A stretch of 64,000 nt of DNA from Catonia carolina (GCA_035578175.1 JAQMRL010000002.1:93288748-93352747); one strand, 5' to 3'; shown: positions 1 to 12,737, numbered from the stretch's first letter. Notes: generated by a model not told the origin, from the sequence alone. Translations and numbers: made by a program.

Positions 1-1466
1 GTAGAAATCTGTTCACTTCATTCAACAACCCGGTATTCGTATTTCGGCAGTTATAATACTATGTTGAGTGTTAGATTACTGCTGTCGGTTTATTCTATTT
101 TCTCAAAATTAAAATATAAACACGTCTGTAAAATTTGAATGCCTACGGGACGATCATAGTTAGTAAACATAACAAAATCAACAATGGGAACAGTGCATGT
201 ACCTACTCACTAAAAACACTCTCGTTTTACGATAACACATTTAACGAGTAAACTAACAGAACACAAAGGACAAAAACTTTTAAAAACAGGAGAAGAAAAA
301 ATAAAGGTATGGGGTTAACAACATGGAAAGAGAAAAATTCCTTTTGCGTTGAAACTGTTTACGTTGCAAATAGTTTTGCTTACAGAAGATCTTGCAAAAA
401 TGTAGGCTATATTATTTCACGTAAATTCTCAATGTTTTTGTGACTTTTAATATTTGTATAATATTTCATATTTTAGGGGAACCTGCAACCAGAAATTCAA
501 AGAAAATCTGTTTTTTACAGCCTAATGTAATAATACATACTTTCTTCTACGTAAAAATTTGTAATTTTATTAATGTGTATAATTATTTAGGTTAACGTTG
601 TATAATTATGTGTAAAAATGTACTGAAAATTAAAGTTTTCCGATAACTTTTCGTTATTTATGAAAAAAATTGTGTTAGGAAAGGATATTTTGTTCTTAAT
701 GCGTCTAGCGACAGTGTTTGTTTTGTTTATTACTAAAATTTGAGGTTACCTAAAACTTCTTAAATGTTTTTTGTTGAACTAAGAACTTAGACGCTAGTTT
801 CTTATTTCAATATAAATGGCTAATTATCTTAGAAACCGTTGAAGGTATAATAATGGGCGTCTCCCTTCGCGCGGACAATTTAGCCTGTAATAATACAAGG
901 TGAAACAAAAATTACCAACACTAAAACAAAATGCACGATACAGTTTTCTATAAAGCGTACATTTATACAACAATATATAAATCTCTTTCTAACCTTAACA
1001 AAATTGTATCAACAATTTTAAAACAGCGCTACTTTAATTTTTTAATTAAATATTAATATTCGTCAATATTTCTAGAACACTGTTACGCACTGTGAATGTC
1101 TTATGAATGTCATTGATATTCTTACTGTTTGTTTATCTAAAAATAATTTGTAGCTAATAGTTTCTAGCAATACATTAGAAAAAGAGTTCTTTTTCTAGTA
1201 CAACTAGTACAATTAATTAGTACTAGTAGGTACGGTAAAATAGTAAACAATAAAATAGTAAACACTACACTTGGTATTCGATAAATTCGGTAAGCGCATA
1301 TCAAAAAACTTCAACACTTTTTAACAGTAATGATCGCACTGAACGACAGTTGATTGAACACTATTTTACAGTTTTTACTATGCGTTTCATTCGCTGGTTA
1401 GGCGTCAGTAGTTGATAATATTTGCTGTCGAAACCAGTATTATTTGTAAATAAACCGTGCCTATTA
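1..1466. other. A/T-rich non-coding DNA
   Basis: No gene or repeat boundary could be supported here. The stretch is A/T-rich with stops in all frames. If the Ig exon at 5732-5833 belongs to a long-intron gene, this is probably its intron. Confidence 0.5.
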
Positions 1467-1477
1467 ATAAGCCTATT

Positions 1478-1657
1478 TTTTTTTAATTCATTTATTTAAC
1501 GTCGCATCAACTGCAAGGTCATTAGCGACGACGTTGGGGTGTAACTTTGAGTAATGAGGATGAAATGATTTTTTGTAACGTATGAAAATATGCCGTGCCT
1601 GAGTGGGATTCGAACCCAGGGCCACATAATGAGAGGCGAGCACGTTACCAACTGCGT
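1478..1657 (-). mobile_element. tRNA-derived SINE with LINE-type 3' end
   Basis: This is a 180-bp insertion flanked by perfect 11-bp direct repeats ATAAGCCTATT at 1467-1477 and 1658-1668. On the minus strand it starts with a tRNA-like head that has an A-box-like AGTTGGTAACGTG and a consensus B box (GGGTTCGAATCCC, near 1608-1620). A short body follows, then a 3' end with the hairpin GTCGC...GCGAC (1501-1528) and an A-rich tail, seen as T-run on the plus strand. The extreme 5' part of the tRNA domain is missing. The 3' hairpin closely resembles the 3' end of the LINE at 50381-55969, which suggests that LINE family mobilised it. Insertion, TSD and B box are read directly; the partnership is inference. 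Confidence 0.85.
1501..1528 (-). other. SINE 3' stem-loop shared with LINE
   Basis: GTCGC at 1501-1505 pairs with GCGAC at 1524-1528 and encloses an A/T-rich loop. The same arrangement, with very similar loop sequence, lies at 50403-50432 at the LINE 3' end. Such hairpins are recognised by LINE reverse transcriptases in several SINE/LINE pairs. Confidence 0.7.
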
Positions 1658-1668
1658 ATAAGCCTATT

Positions 1669-4325
1669 ACTGTACGCGTATAATAACAATAATAACTGAT
1701 GATTAATTATATTATATTACATCACTCCCAATTCGCATTGCTGTATTTATCATAAACGTATTTTACTATGAAATGTAGAAAAATATGTACATTCGTTTTG
1801 TGAACAGTCTATAACACTAATCGAGGGACGGGTGGACGTAGTACGTGTAGAGTCTGTCTACGCTAAGAGTACTCCGACGTAGGCAATCAGCAATACAAGT
1901 GAGCATGCGTATTAATTAAAAATGCCCATAGCATGATTAAAAACAAAATTCCATACAACACTGATTCGCTCGAAGCTCAAGATAATAAAAAACACGTTCA
2001 TTTCATTTGTTAGAAAATGTTTTATAAATCGAACATTAGTTTACCATTAATAACTGAAATTTTACTATTGTTACTCTTACATTGTTATTTTTCGTTACAT
2101 TATTTACTAATACTACATTATTATTTATGATTAGTAGATTTTTATTAAAGACTCAGTTTTATTTTATTTTTGGTCACACGTAACATAAGACTAATGCGCT
2201 TGAATTATAGCAGGAGAGTAAACAATTCCAGAGATTCGTTGTTTATCATTTCAGCTTATTTATTTCATATCATTAAAATAATTAATGTCTGTGATTAGTT
2301 TAATACAACTCTTTCCACTTGCCCGTGTTTAACTTATTTTTAGTTTCATCAGTTATCTTTTGGAATTGTATCGGTTCATTTCGATTTTCTTCGTAGGCTG
2401 AAGTTGAAAAGTTTTGTAAGCTGTGTTTAGTTAACATGCGTGATAGTGAATGTGTTAAGTTTTTGAAACATAAAAGCGGTAAACATTAAAAGGTAGAAAA
2501 AAATTATTTTGTTAAAATAATTAATTAAGAAGTCTTTATGAAACTACAATCATTAAAAGTAATCTGAAGGTATAATTGAAAACGCTTAAAGGATAATGTT
2601 TATTTTAGCTGGATGTAGATACTGTTATTATGGAACGTAGTGCAAGACAATTGTCAGCCGGAGAGGTATATAGGCGCTAACTAATGTAAAATTTTCGTTT
2701 ACAACCTATAGGCGCTTGCCTCACGCGGAGTACTCTTACTCGTGTACTCGTATAAATGTAAGCTGTTCAATCGAAGCCTTGACGCGTCAGATGACATGCC
2801 TATACTTTTATCACGCTTATTATTTTAGAGAGTAATAAAATGACCGGCCAGTATTGTTCTTATATTGTATTTTTTCTTGTCATTTTTTTATTCATACATG
2901 GAAATAATTTTATTAACTTGTAAACAATATTTTACAACAACAATACACTTTTATTTGAAAATTAAATTATATTTTTTAATTATAAGTTTTTAATAACGAT
3001 AATTAATTTTTTAATTAGAAATGAAAATTGCAATATATAGAATAGCTAATGTTTTTTGTTCTCAGACTTCCCATACAATGGTCTTTTTTATTTACAGTAA
3101 AACAGTATTTATATTATTCGGTTTGATGCATGATAGAATACACAGTTTGTCAGTACAGAGCATGATAAACAATAACTTTGTGTCTGTTTTCTGTTTTGTT
3201 ACATGATACAAATTCCAATGGAGATTAAATTAAATTTTAAACGTCACAGAATTAGTATACATTGCAGAAACTCTCTAGAATCCTAGATTTTTATTTATAT
3301 TATGTAAAATTTGATAATACTACCATAAAATAAATTGCTTCATCGTTTTTGAAGATATATTAAACCACATAAAATATTAATAAACTATAGCGTAATAGAA
3401 CTGGGCGCTTAGTTCAATACTAAAAGATAGATTCTCTCAATTCTACCTTCGTAAATTTGTATTCATATTGCTACATCATGATAATATAATTTTATTATTT
3501 TGCAATTTAACATTAACCAATAAATTTATTTCATGTTTGTGTCTGTTAGAACGTAACTATACACGTTTTTAACGTTTTCTAATTAATTTAAATTGTAAAA
3601 CGAAAACCAGTGAATGGGATGAAGAATAAGAATAAGAAGTGCAATACTCATTAGTGAGAGTTCAACTGGAACAAACATCTTCAATAGTCTGTAAGGACAT
3701 ACATCATGTCCCTACTTAGCCGCATTTATATAACGTTTTTTACATAATTTATTGCCATACTATACATTATTAGACTAATAAAATTACAAATGAATCTATA
3801 ATCAAAAGATACTCTATAATATTCCATATTTTATAACGCAGTTTTCAATAACAATTAATAATTAATTCAAAGTAACATTCAAATGGCACTGTCAGGAGAA
3901 GTAACAAAGAGAAACTTGAGCGCTAGCAGCGAGTCTATAAAAAATATTTACAGGTTATTATGTACATAATACACACAGTTAACAGGGTTACGAACATAAA
4001 CAGTCAAAATATATATAGTTCCGTTAATTCCGGCAATATAACTCTTTCCAACAAAAACGAAGATCAACATGCAACATACAACGATAAAATTGAACTAAAA
4101 AATATGCCTTGTAAGGATTAACTGGGAAATTTTGGGAATACGAATTGCGTTAAAGAAAACAAGTTTTAGCTGGAATTTTTTGCTTGTAACATTTGTAGAA
4201 AAGATAAAAAATGTCGTTTACGTAAAGGATGTTTAAGTAATTACGAAGGGTTTTATTTAACATGAGCCATATTTGCTTTGATCCGTGAACATTTTAATTA
4301 AAAGCACTGTAGTATCATTATGACC
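1669..4325. other. A/T-rich non-coding DNA
   Basis: Nothing can be assigned. A short direct repeat TATAGGCGC occurs near 2668 and 2706. ORFs such as the 61-codon one at 3021 look like chance open frames in A/T-rich DNA. Confidence 0.5.
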
Positions 4326-4440
4326 TGTTTCTTCTTCTTTGAGTGCCTATCCGCTACGGATGTGGGCGACCATCATGGCTATTTTGACTTTATCCGCTGC
4401 CAACCGGAACAATGACCTGTTTACTTGGCTGAATTAAAAA
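4326..4440 (-). mobile_element. Probable LINE 3' end fragment (RTE-like)
   Basis: A pyrimidine-rich TTTCTTCTTCTTTG, which would be the A-rich tail on the minus strand, is followed by a G/C-richer block containing GGGCGACCATCATGGCTA. I recognise that wording as typical of 3' untranslated ends of RTE-type LINEs in arthropods. There is no ORF and no target duplication was found. This is pattern memory, not an alignment. Confidence 0.35.
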
Positions 4441-5731
4441 TTGATTACCGGTAAGACAAGACCAAACCGAAAAGATTTTTTTGTGGTAACAATTTTGAAT
4501 GAAATGGAAAGCGGGAAAGTTAACTGAACAAATGCTTTCTTCGTGATTCCAATAGTTTACTTTTTGAGTCAACGTGGTGATTTCACGTTAATCGTATATC
4601 GATGTGAATACAAATAAGCATCGGTTGTTGATTTGAGGCGAATATTTCGTGCAGGTAGAATGGCGGGCAAGTACAGGTTTACGTAACGTGAACGACACGT
4701 AAATAAATTTCGGTGTGTTAATTCTTATTTACCAATTAGAGAACCACGTTTGAAACAAGAACGTATGGTTTTGTATGAAAGAATATACGAGATGAGATGC
4801 CAGGATAAATACACCATCGGAATAGGAAGCTAACATCGCATGCAATCGACAGGTATGTCAAAAGCGAAAATGCTGCGTAACATTTACGATCAGAATAATA
4901 TGTATACATATACCGACTGAAAACATTAATCATTATATTTACAATGATTGTTACAGAAATTTCATCTACTCATTTAGGATAAATTAAATTAGCTGTACCT
5001 ATAAAAAAAATATTGTGGAAATATTGGTACAACTAGTTTAATACGCATTGGGTTGAGGTTCAAATCCGGGTGGCTTTTTGTATTTTCTGTCATCACTATT
5101 TCCATGTGCCACCCTTTATTTTTAAATTTACAATAATACCCAAAACAGACATAAAAACTAAATTATAATTTATACAGTTTATAAATTATTAGAAGATAGA
5201 CTTTTTTACTAAATTTTATTCATAAAAATACTATTTCTCTACAATAATAACACCGTAACATTAGCGTATCTCTTGTAAATATTTTTGTATTAGACGAATC
5301 AGTATATGGTGATCATTGAAAGTCCTGTGATGCAAAATTAAGCAACAGAGATTGCGTTTGATTTTCCTTTGTTACTTCATTTTTCAGTTTTGTAAACTTA
5401 TAGGGCAGAACGGAAAATATGTAAGCATTCTCTTTTTAATATATACAAATTTTAAAAATGTGTAATTTTAAGTAACTTTCATGTCATATACGTTATTTTA
5501 TACTATAAATTAGTGACTTATAACTTAATTAAGTGTTTCTTAGGTTCCCCAATTCTTAAAAAGGGTTTAAAAATATTAATTATCCGATTTCGTCTCGAAT
5601 TTCCTTATTTGTCGCCATATTTAAATACTTTGCACTTGTAAATATAATAGCATCTATATCAAAGAAAAATAAAAAGAATACTGAAAATTATTTCATTTAT
5701 TTATGTTTAATGTTGCATAAAATTTACTTAC
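4441..5731. other. A/T-rich non-coding DNA
   Basis: No gene is visible. A weak B-box-like GAGGTTCAAATCCGGG lies near 5054 (plus strand) but has no A box or tail, so no SINE is called. The next exon of the Ig gene, expected downstream on the minus strand, was not found here. Confidence 0.45.
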
Positions 5732-5833
5732 CAAGATCAGTTACTGCGCAAGGTAATAAGATTGTATCGCCAATGACCACTCGATAATTTTGCCCTTTTG
5801 ACAAAAATCTTGGTTCTCCAGTTGGTATTGGTT
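5732..5833 (-). CDS. Internal exon of Ig-superfamily adhesion protein (klingon/lachesin-like)
   Basis: This is the only convincing host coding exon. On the minus strand a pyrimidine tract ending TTTTCCAG precedes it and GTAAGT follows it. The 102-bp exon is open throughout and both boundaries are phase 1, the symmetrical arrangement typical of immunoglobulin-domain exons. It encodes about 33 residues that end in YRVVIGDTILLPCAVTDL. This is the A'-B strand region of a first Ig domain, with the Gly-Asp-Thr turn and the first Ig cysteine, preceded by PRFLSKG. The pattern matches insect neural adhesion proteins such as klingon and lachesin, which are extracellular GPI-anchored or membrane cell-adhesion molecules. 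Neighbouring exons are not in view, so introns must be long. Exon structure is seen directly; the family name is recognition; the exact orthologue is uncertain. Confidence 0.75.
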
Positions 5834-5837
5834 CTGG

Positions 5838-7310
5838 AAAATTGAAAAAAAAACATTAAGAGAACGTATTATTGTAACTGACATATTACAATAAAGTAAC
5901 CAAAATTATTTTATATTAATCGTTTTAAATATAAGTAAAATACGTAATAAATTTTGTATTGCTAATTAAGCATAAAATAAATATCTCTCACAACATAAAT
6001 TATAAAAATATTAATTTTATTATAACATGAAAATCATTAAAGAGAGTGTTATTGTAATTTTACCCGAGAATTATAAATTACAATATAATGATTGAAATAT
6101 TTTCCTTCGACTTTTTACATATAATAGTGGTTGAAAAAAATTAAATAAGGCTTCCGCAGAAAAATAATATCTCTTTAATTCTTAAACAGTTTTTAAATGT
6201 TTCTGCAAAAAGTATTTTTTAATATTTGAAGTAAAATACAAACAGTTTGTAACTAACTATTCAAAGTGAAATAAAAGTAGACGGGTAGCATTTTACGAAA
6301 AACTAATCTGTCACATAGTATTACATTTAATTACAAACACTTTGGTAAAAACATTATGACTAGCTATCATAGAACTGAAGGTATGATTTTTTTTGAGTTT
6401 CATGACACATAAAGTTGTAATTTTCAGGAAATATTGAAAAAAGTTTTAAGAGGCGTCTAAATTACGGCGGTAATATTTTAATTATTTATTATTATTTTAT
6501 AAGTATTTGCGAAAGCCGAAAGTATTAAATAATTTTGCCAATTATTCATAAGATTTTGAGCTATATGGTAAGCCAAAAAGGAAATTTACTTTAAAAAAGG
6601 TTTTTGTGGTTTTAAAAGTACGTGGAGTCCTCCTTTGAACTTTTCCGTGAATCCCTGTACGCCCACGAATCTTCTATCACTACTTTTGAAAACTTCCCTG
6701 CCGTTTTTAATGTCTATAAAAAATAGTTTTCATACATATCAATAAAACTTATAAACCTAGTTCAAAACCCAATAAAATACTCCTTAAAAGATTCTAGTAA
6801 AATACTCCTTAAAAAAGTGGTCAAATTAATATTCAAGCAGTAGCATTGTTTATTGTTTATAAGAAACACTTAGGTAATAGCCGTCGCAAAATAACTACAC
6901 AAACAAATATTAATTATGTATGACAACCCTCTTATAAAAGATATTATAAAACATTATCTTACAAAAAGATATTAACCGTAGAGCGATACCTTCTAGTCAG
7001 TGCAGACATTTAAACCTCTTCTGACCCAGGGATCTATGAGGCCAGTTATAAGTCGGTAGTGATGTCTGCAAGCTCCAGCAAGTAAGTCTTTTGGAACCTT
7101 TAGCGTTATACTTATAAATTGTTATTAATATTGTAACAATAGGTGGCAAACGTTACAAAAGATAGGTACACTTATCTAAAAGTGAATTACAAATTTTAAA
7201 AAATGTACGTAAATAACGTACAATAAACTACAAATTTTGTATTCCTTGTACACTATACCGTCAGAATATAAAATTTATATATATTAATTTTACTAGGTTT
7301 ATTTAGATTG
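5838..7310. other. A/T-rich DNA, probably intron
   Basis: No ORF or repeat could be supported. A G/C-richer stretch at 6981-7086 ends in a donor-like AAGTAAGT, but all three frames contain stops, so it is not called an exon. A local repeat AGTAAAATACTCCTTAAAA occurs near 6797. Confidence 0.45.
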
Positions 7311-7735
7311 CCTTGAGTCGGTGCACCTATGCTGCGGAAGTGTGGGTATTGACAAAGCGACAGAAGGATCGCCTAGAAGCGTTGTAGATGGATTTCTGGA
7401 GGCGGAGCTGTGGTGTGACGCGGATCGATCGAATTCTGAAATTTGGAGAAGAATCGGCGTTCAATAAATTATCACTGATGCCTTATCCCGGAAGCAGTTA
7501 AAATGGTTCGGCCATCTGCAGAGAATGGAGGATGGTAGGTGGCCAAGATGGAAGTGGAGAGTTATGGAAGTGGACGCCGGCCGGTAGAAGAAGAAGGGAT
7601 AGTCCAAAAGTGTCGTAGTGGGATGGGGTACAGGAGGCAATGTCTTTGCAGCGGCTCTCCGATGGGGACCGGCGAGACAGAGAGAGGTGGTGCTTAGGAA
7701 GCGAGATACGGCTGGGGCTGTAAATCCTCGCATGA
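7311..7735 (+). pseudogene. RTE-type LINE reverse transcriptase, C-terminal remnant
   Basis: On the plus strand the frame from 7319 reads TYAAEVWVLTKRQKDRLEAL and then a TAG at 7385-7387. It continues in frame with a tryptophan-rich segment and a VTRIDRI motif. After further frame breaks, blocks such as QLKWFGHLQRMED (from about 7495) and WDGVQEAMSLQ (from about 7620) appear. This order (YGAE-W-L, WFGH, RW) is the standard C-terminal end of RTE-clade and related non-LTR polyproteins, downstream of the RT domain. No endonuclease or RT active site is present. The copy is 5' truncated and has a nonsense codon and at least two frameshifts, so it is dead. It is much richer in G+C than the surrounding DNA. 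Confidence 0.7.
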
Positions 7736-7740
7736 ATATA

Positions 7741-8373
7741 TAATTTAGATTGATGTTTTCGGACTTTATAAGCAGATCATTACTCCATATAATCTTAGTT
7801 TTATTAAATATTATTGCTTTGATTTCTGTCTTATTACTTTAAGTGTTTTGCAAAAGAATACAAACGAGAATTTACAACTGCACTCAGAACGACGTTGCAG
7901 GTATTATTTTCCATAATATAAGTACATAACAATATGTATGAACATAATAATGTACATAATAATAATAATGAACATAATAATTTATATAAGTGAACATAAT
8001 AATTTCTTGTGTCTAGTGAATGAAGGATTATTTAAAAATAATAGAAATTAATATATAACATTTAAAAAATAAACTATCTTGCCAGACGTGCAAAACTCAA
8101 TACCATAAAATTCTGTTCACAGATAAAATTAGAAGAAAATGTAATAAAGTATTAAGTATAAAAAAAATATATGTGGTAAAACTAAATAAATCAAACACGG
8201 AATTTTCTCTATCATCTTATAGGTGAGTCGATGGTGAACATGATACAAATGATTACATGAACAACATGAAAACGACCACCCATAATTTTGTTTTTGCTCC
8301 TACGTTTTTGTTTTTACGTACAATGTAATTTTACTATAGTGTTTATGGTTATATTTTAATTACATGAATAATT
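7741..8373. other. A/T-rich non-coding DNA
   Basis: No gene is visible. Short ATAATAATGAACAT-type simple repeats occur near 7940-8010. Confidence 0.5.
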
Positions 8374-8589
8374 AATTTAAATATATATTTATGAACTACC
8401 AGAATACGGTAACAGTAAACACTTACATAATATGTTTATAAAGCTTTCAAGGATTTGTACACATCTTCAGTAATGTAAATTATTTTTTTTTTACAATCAA
8501 AATTTAAAACTTTCTACTCCTACCATGGCAGATAAAGTAAGTGTTTACTGTTACCGTCTTCTGATAGTACATAAATATATATTTAAATT
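8374..8589. mobile_element. Fold-back / MITE-like element with 53-bp inverted arms
   Basis: The arms at 8374-8426 and 8537-8589 are inverted copies. Both contain CGGTAACAGTAAACACTTAC on their inner side and TTTAAATATATATTTATG on their outer side, with only a few mismatches. The roughly 110-bp spacer is A/T-rich and non-coding. A single stranded copy would fold into a long hairpin. No target duplication beyond A/T-rich sequence could be fixed, so the superfamily is unknown. Confidence 0.7.
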
Positions 8590-11030
8590 TATGTTATATG
8601 GCTGTTGATAATATCTGCAAGGATGTTTGATAAAAGAATAAATAATTATATGTTATATTTTTTAATTTAATCTTATATTTTAATTTCATGAATTTAAGAT
8701 GTCTTTTGTAAGCAATCTTTAGTTTTCTTGGAGAACTGCGGTAAAGTAACTGATCTAATCGTCCTGATAAGTTCATTTGTAAGTCTTGATAGTTCTATGT
8801 ATAAATTCAAAGTGCTCTGGACCGGCCGGACTTAATCGAACAATGTTACTCGGTTTAGCGAAGCCGTAAATGTAGGAACCTACTGTTCATATTGGTTTTT
8901 AGATAGACTTAACATAGCTTTAATTTATTTTATAAAATAACAGAAGAAAGTTTACCAAATAAGCCTTACTTTACTTTCTTCTGCAAGAGCCTTATTTTTC
9001 TTTTCTTTGTGAATGTTCGTCATTTGGGTGAAATATAAGGTTTCCATGTGAGTGAGTCTTCATACAAAATTAAAACTAATTTTGATATTGCAATACAGAA
9101 AATATATTTCGTATTTTTTTAAACTTCTATTTTTATTTTCTTCCTCTCTTTCTTAATCATACATTTCCTAGTAGACTCGGACATTTTCTGAATAAAATGG
9201 TCCAGAAAATTTTCTTTTGCGTTTTTATAGTAGAAGTCATACAGAAAAATATAATACATTCTCTTAGTAAAATTATAAAAAATTAACCTAATTAAATGTT
9301 TTAATACTGAATTTATATTTTGTTACGAAAGTAGAAGGTGAACTATTATAATTAAATTAATACGAATTTTAGAGAACAGGAATTTCCGGTACAGACATTC
9401 CCGTGATATGAACATAAAATAAATAAAGTTTTGATATAAATTCCTAATATTAGTATACATTGCTAAATGTAAAGTAAACTAAACGTATTTATAGAGAACT
9501 GAGCTAAGAGATATTTACGGAGAAAGCACAACATATGAGTTAAATACAATGAAGAGGTTTATTGTTTCAAAAGGAAGTATGAGCAGTACACTATATTGTT
9601 ATAAAATAGAGATATTTAAATTAATTACTTTATAAATTTCCCTCATTGTGTATCACAAATTGTCTCTACTTTATTGAATAATTGCTTAGAGTTTGAATGT
9701 ATATTTGATAATTCAAATTATAAAATTTTGATTTTTATTTCTTAATAAAATAACTAGCAACAACTCGCTACATCTTAAAGGCTAACTAAAATTGAAGTGG
9801 TTTAGTTCTCACATAAATTTACGCGTTGAGAGTTAAATTATCCAGTGTAAATAAAATCAAATAGTACAGGACATAAGAATTTTATTGATGTCGAATGAAT
9901 AACAAGTAAAAGGGGAAACGCTACGATCTAAGAATAACTCAATATGATTGTGTTTTTTAAAAGAAATAAAACCAAATTCTATTTCTTAAAAACCAATTTA
10001 CGATATACAGTATTTAATTTCTGTAAGTTTAAATAACTCATTGGCTCTACAAAAGTCAGATGTGGCATTGACTTTTTGATATCTGTCCCGTAAGTAATTT
10101 CCAAAAAAACATTTTAAAAGGAAAGAATAAAGGATGATGTCATATTGTAGTATTTCATGCTGAAAATGTAAAAAGAATTATTTTCTAAACGACTTTACAT
10201 GAAACAAATAAAATGAAAAATTATTTTACTTTACCAATCAGAAATTAACAATTTAAAAATTATGTAATGCCACATAAACTATGATACTCAGGAAGCTCTA
10301 CGCATTACAACAGTAAAAGTATTTTTGAAACCAGTTAGGTAGTTTCTAAAATATGTCCGTTACAAACAAACGATAGTTCTTAGTAATACAAGTATACTAG
10401 ATAAAACCTCATGACAAATGAAATTTATTTAACAAACTTTTTTCTTTTTGTTTTCTTGCTCACCATCATATTAAAACAAAAACGCCTTTATAAATTGAAA
10501 CCAAAATTATACACGTTCTTAAAATAGCCTATACCGACGACCTTAGTACTTCGTTGTAAAGGTAATTAAACTTCTGACATATAAGAAAAATTTATTTTTA
10601 TATCCATGTATTTAAATTGATATTAATTACACAAAAAGATTTTAACATTCTGATCGATAGCTAAGTTGTATCTGTAATTTTAAAATCAGCTTTAGCTTGG
10701 GATTGAATTCACTGCAACTAATTACAGAGCAAGAGGTATACAACATTTCACACACAATACTCTTAGCTACAGATTTGAATATAATCTCTAGAGTTGGATT
10801 ATGAAGGATTGAAATTGATCAGGGAGATATACTCAAATAATAACGGGATTAACTACAATCACATCAGTTGTTATCCGAAAGTTAATCAGACAAGTTCTTG
10901 ATAATTTTTAGTGATCCGTACGTAACCATTTTACCTAAACATTTTTTTCGTACATAAGATTGTAAATGTAGCGTACAGCCCGATCATTTAGTTGTCTTCA
11001 TTTTTTTATCAAAAGTAGCCTACTATTGTT
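8590..11030. other. A/T-rich non-coding DNA
   Basis: No gene or recognisable repeat is seen in about 2.4 kb. Confidence 0.5.
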
Positions 11031-11190
11031 TTTTTTTTTTACTTCAAATATTTTCTACACTAAGGGTAATTCAAACGGTTAAGGGTAACAAATAAAAATG
11101 AGTCACGACAAAATAGCCTGACTCGGAATATAACCCGGGATCCCTAGTATAGAAACAAATTGGCTTAACACTACACCAACGGATTGGTAT
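11031..11190 (-). mobile_element. tRNA-derived SINE, second type
   Basis: The reverse strand reads GGTGTAGTGTTAAGCC (A-box region), then GGGATCCCGGGTTATATTCC (B box with one degraded core) and GTCAGGC. These are the D arm, T arm and acceptor side of a tRNA-like head. A body of about 60 bp leads to a run of A on the minus strand (T-run at about 11029-11040). The head differs from that of the SINE at 1478-1657. The target duplication is not evident and the 5' boundary is approximate. Confidence 0.55.
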
Positions 11191-11194
11191 AAAT

Positions 11195-12055
11195 GTATTT
11201 TTTCTCGGTTAAAACATATTCTACAGACATATTTTTATAAATATTAAAAGAAATTATTGATCTTGAATCACTAATTTTATGCATTGCCAGCAAATATTTT
11301 ACAATAAATTTGTACACAATTATTTTTTTTCTTTGTACGTTTACATCAAATTTTTGTAAACCTTGAAATTTGGATGAGTAACTTATATTTTTTATTCATT
11401 TTATTAACAACTTCTTATTTTAATATAAACAAAACATTGTTTTATAAACCATAAAAGTAACATTTTGAAACAACTCAGTACAAAACGAATTTGAATTACA
11501 CAATATACTAATCTGTTCATACAAAATCTTTACAATAAGGTAATGGAACAGAGATTTATTCTTTCTATAAAATTCAGATAATTAGAGTAAACCTATAAAT
11601 ACTTATGGAATATTAAATTAGTAAAATAAGAAAATAGAATCTCCATCGGTTGGTGGTCGGCTTCATCATATCGTTCAAGTTTTGTTCGTATCATCGTCCC
11701 CAACACCTTATTCATTATTGCAATAAAATTGCTACGTTTCTCCACAAGGGTATAGCAATTTTTAAATGTTATGTATGTCCCAAATTATGATGATAATTTG
11801 ATGATTTATAATATTCAACACAAAGTAATAGAAACACTGAATATTCTGATAGATGAATGTTTTTTATTGAATTATTATTATTAATTTTTCTGTATTTTAA
11901 TGCATTATTATCTAGTTGAAAATTTCACTTTTTAATTTATTGCTTCTTAAATTGTATTACTATTTAACATATTCTAACAGTGCACCATTTTATACTTATA
12001 TATTTTATAGATTTATTTTGTGTTAACGTACATTTTTGTTTTAAATTATCAAAGA
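11195..12055. other. A/T-rich non-coding DNA
   Basis: Nothing is recognised in this interval. Confidence 0.5.
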
Positions 12056-12059
12056 AATT

Positions 12060-12300
12060 TACTTGAGTTGAATGTAGGACTTTCTGCTTCGTTGGCTTCC
12101 AGCCCCCCCACTGAAGAAATAATTTAATAAAATATCCTTCTTATTCACAGTCGCTTAGCAACTAGACTTTTGTTTATTAAATATATTAATTTTTAAATAT
12201 TTTTTTAATATCTAATTTCAACCAGCTGTTTTTATTTACATATCATACTTTAACATCAAAACATAAACACAGCTACCTGTCAATTCGTTTTGGCTCACTA
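12060..12300 (-). repeat. Old diverged copy of the TGTTGTG...GTTACA LTR family
   Basis: The order of short blocks matches the distal part of the LTRs at 25695-26150 and 58962-59418: a TAGCAACTAGACTTTTGTTTA segment, then AACCAGCTG, then ATAAACACAG and a TTTTGGCTCA end. Many substitutions and small gaps separate them. It ends about 370 bp from the retrovirus insertion. Homology is judged by eye only. Confidence 0.5.
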
Positions 12301-12343
12301 CAAAATGTACAGGCACACATCTATAATACGGTAAAATAGAATA

Positions 12344-12370
12344 AATATATATATATATATATATATATAA
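12344..12370. repeat. (AT)n microsatellite
   Basis: An uninterrupted run of alternating A and T. Confidence 0.9.
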
Positions 12371-12737
12371 ATATTGAATAATGCATCAAATAATACTGTA
12401 ACCTCATGAATTATAATTTGAATATTCTTTTATAAGAAACCTAAATATTCTCATCGTTTTAAATGACTTAGTTAATTATACTAAATACTAAAGAAGCGGT
12501 TTAAAAATTAAGCCAGAGACATTTTAATATAAAAAACCTTTTAAAAAAAATTTTTTTTAATTCTTTTAAAACTTACTTCTGTTTTATTAACATCTGTTTC
12601 ACGTTATGTGATTATTTACACTTAAGAGATTATTGACACGGTTCAAAAAATGCGTAATTTGTCTTTAAGGTGTAACCGGACGGGGTGGCGGCAGGTTGAC
12701 TCACAGCAATGAAAAACTCTTGATTATCTTGAATATG

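Noticed and set aside
1600..1657. A real tRNA gene on the minus strand
   Set aside because: The B box is perfect but the acceptor stem and the start of the D arm are missing, and the sequence sits inside a SINE with target duplications.
3021..3206. A 61-codon ORF
   Set aside because: Chance frame in A/T-rich DNA with no motif, splice or context support. The same holds for other isolated ORFs under 100 codons outside the elements.
5050..5075. Plus-strand SINE head
   Set aside because: Only a B-box-like string without A box, tail or target duplication.
6981..7086. A plus-strand coding exon ending at GTAAGT
   Set aside because: All three frames contain stops. At best it is an untranslated exon.
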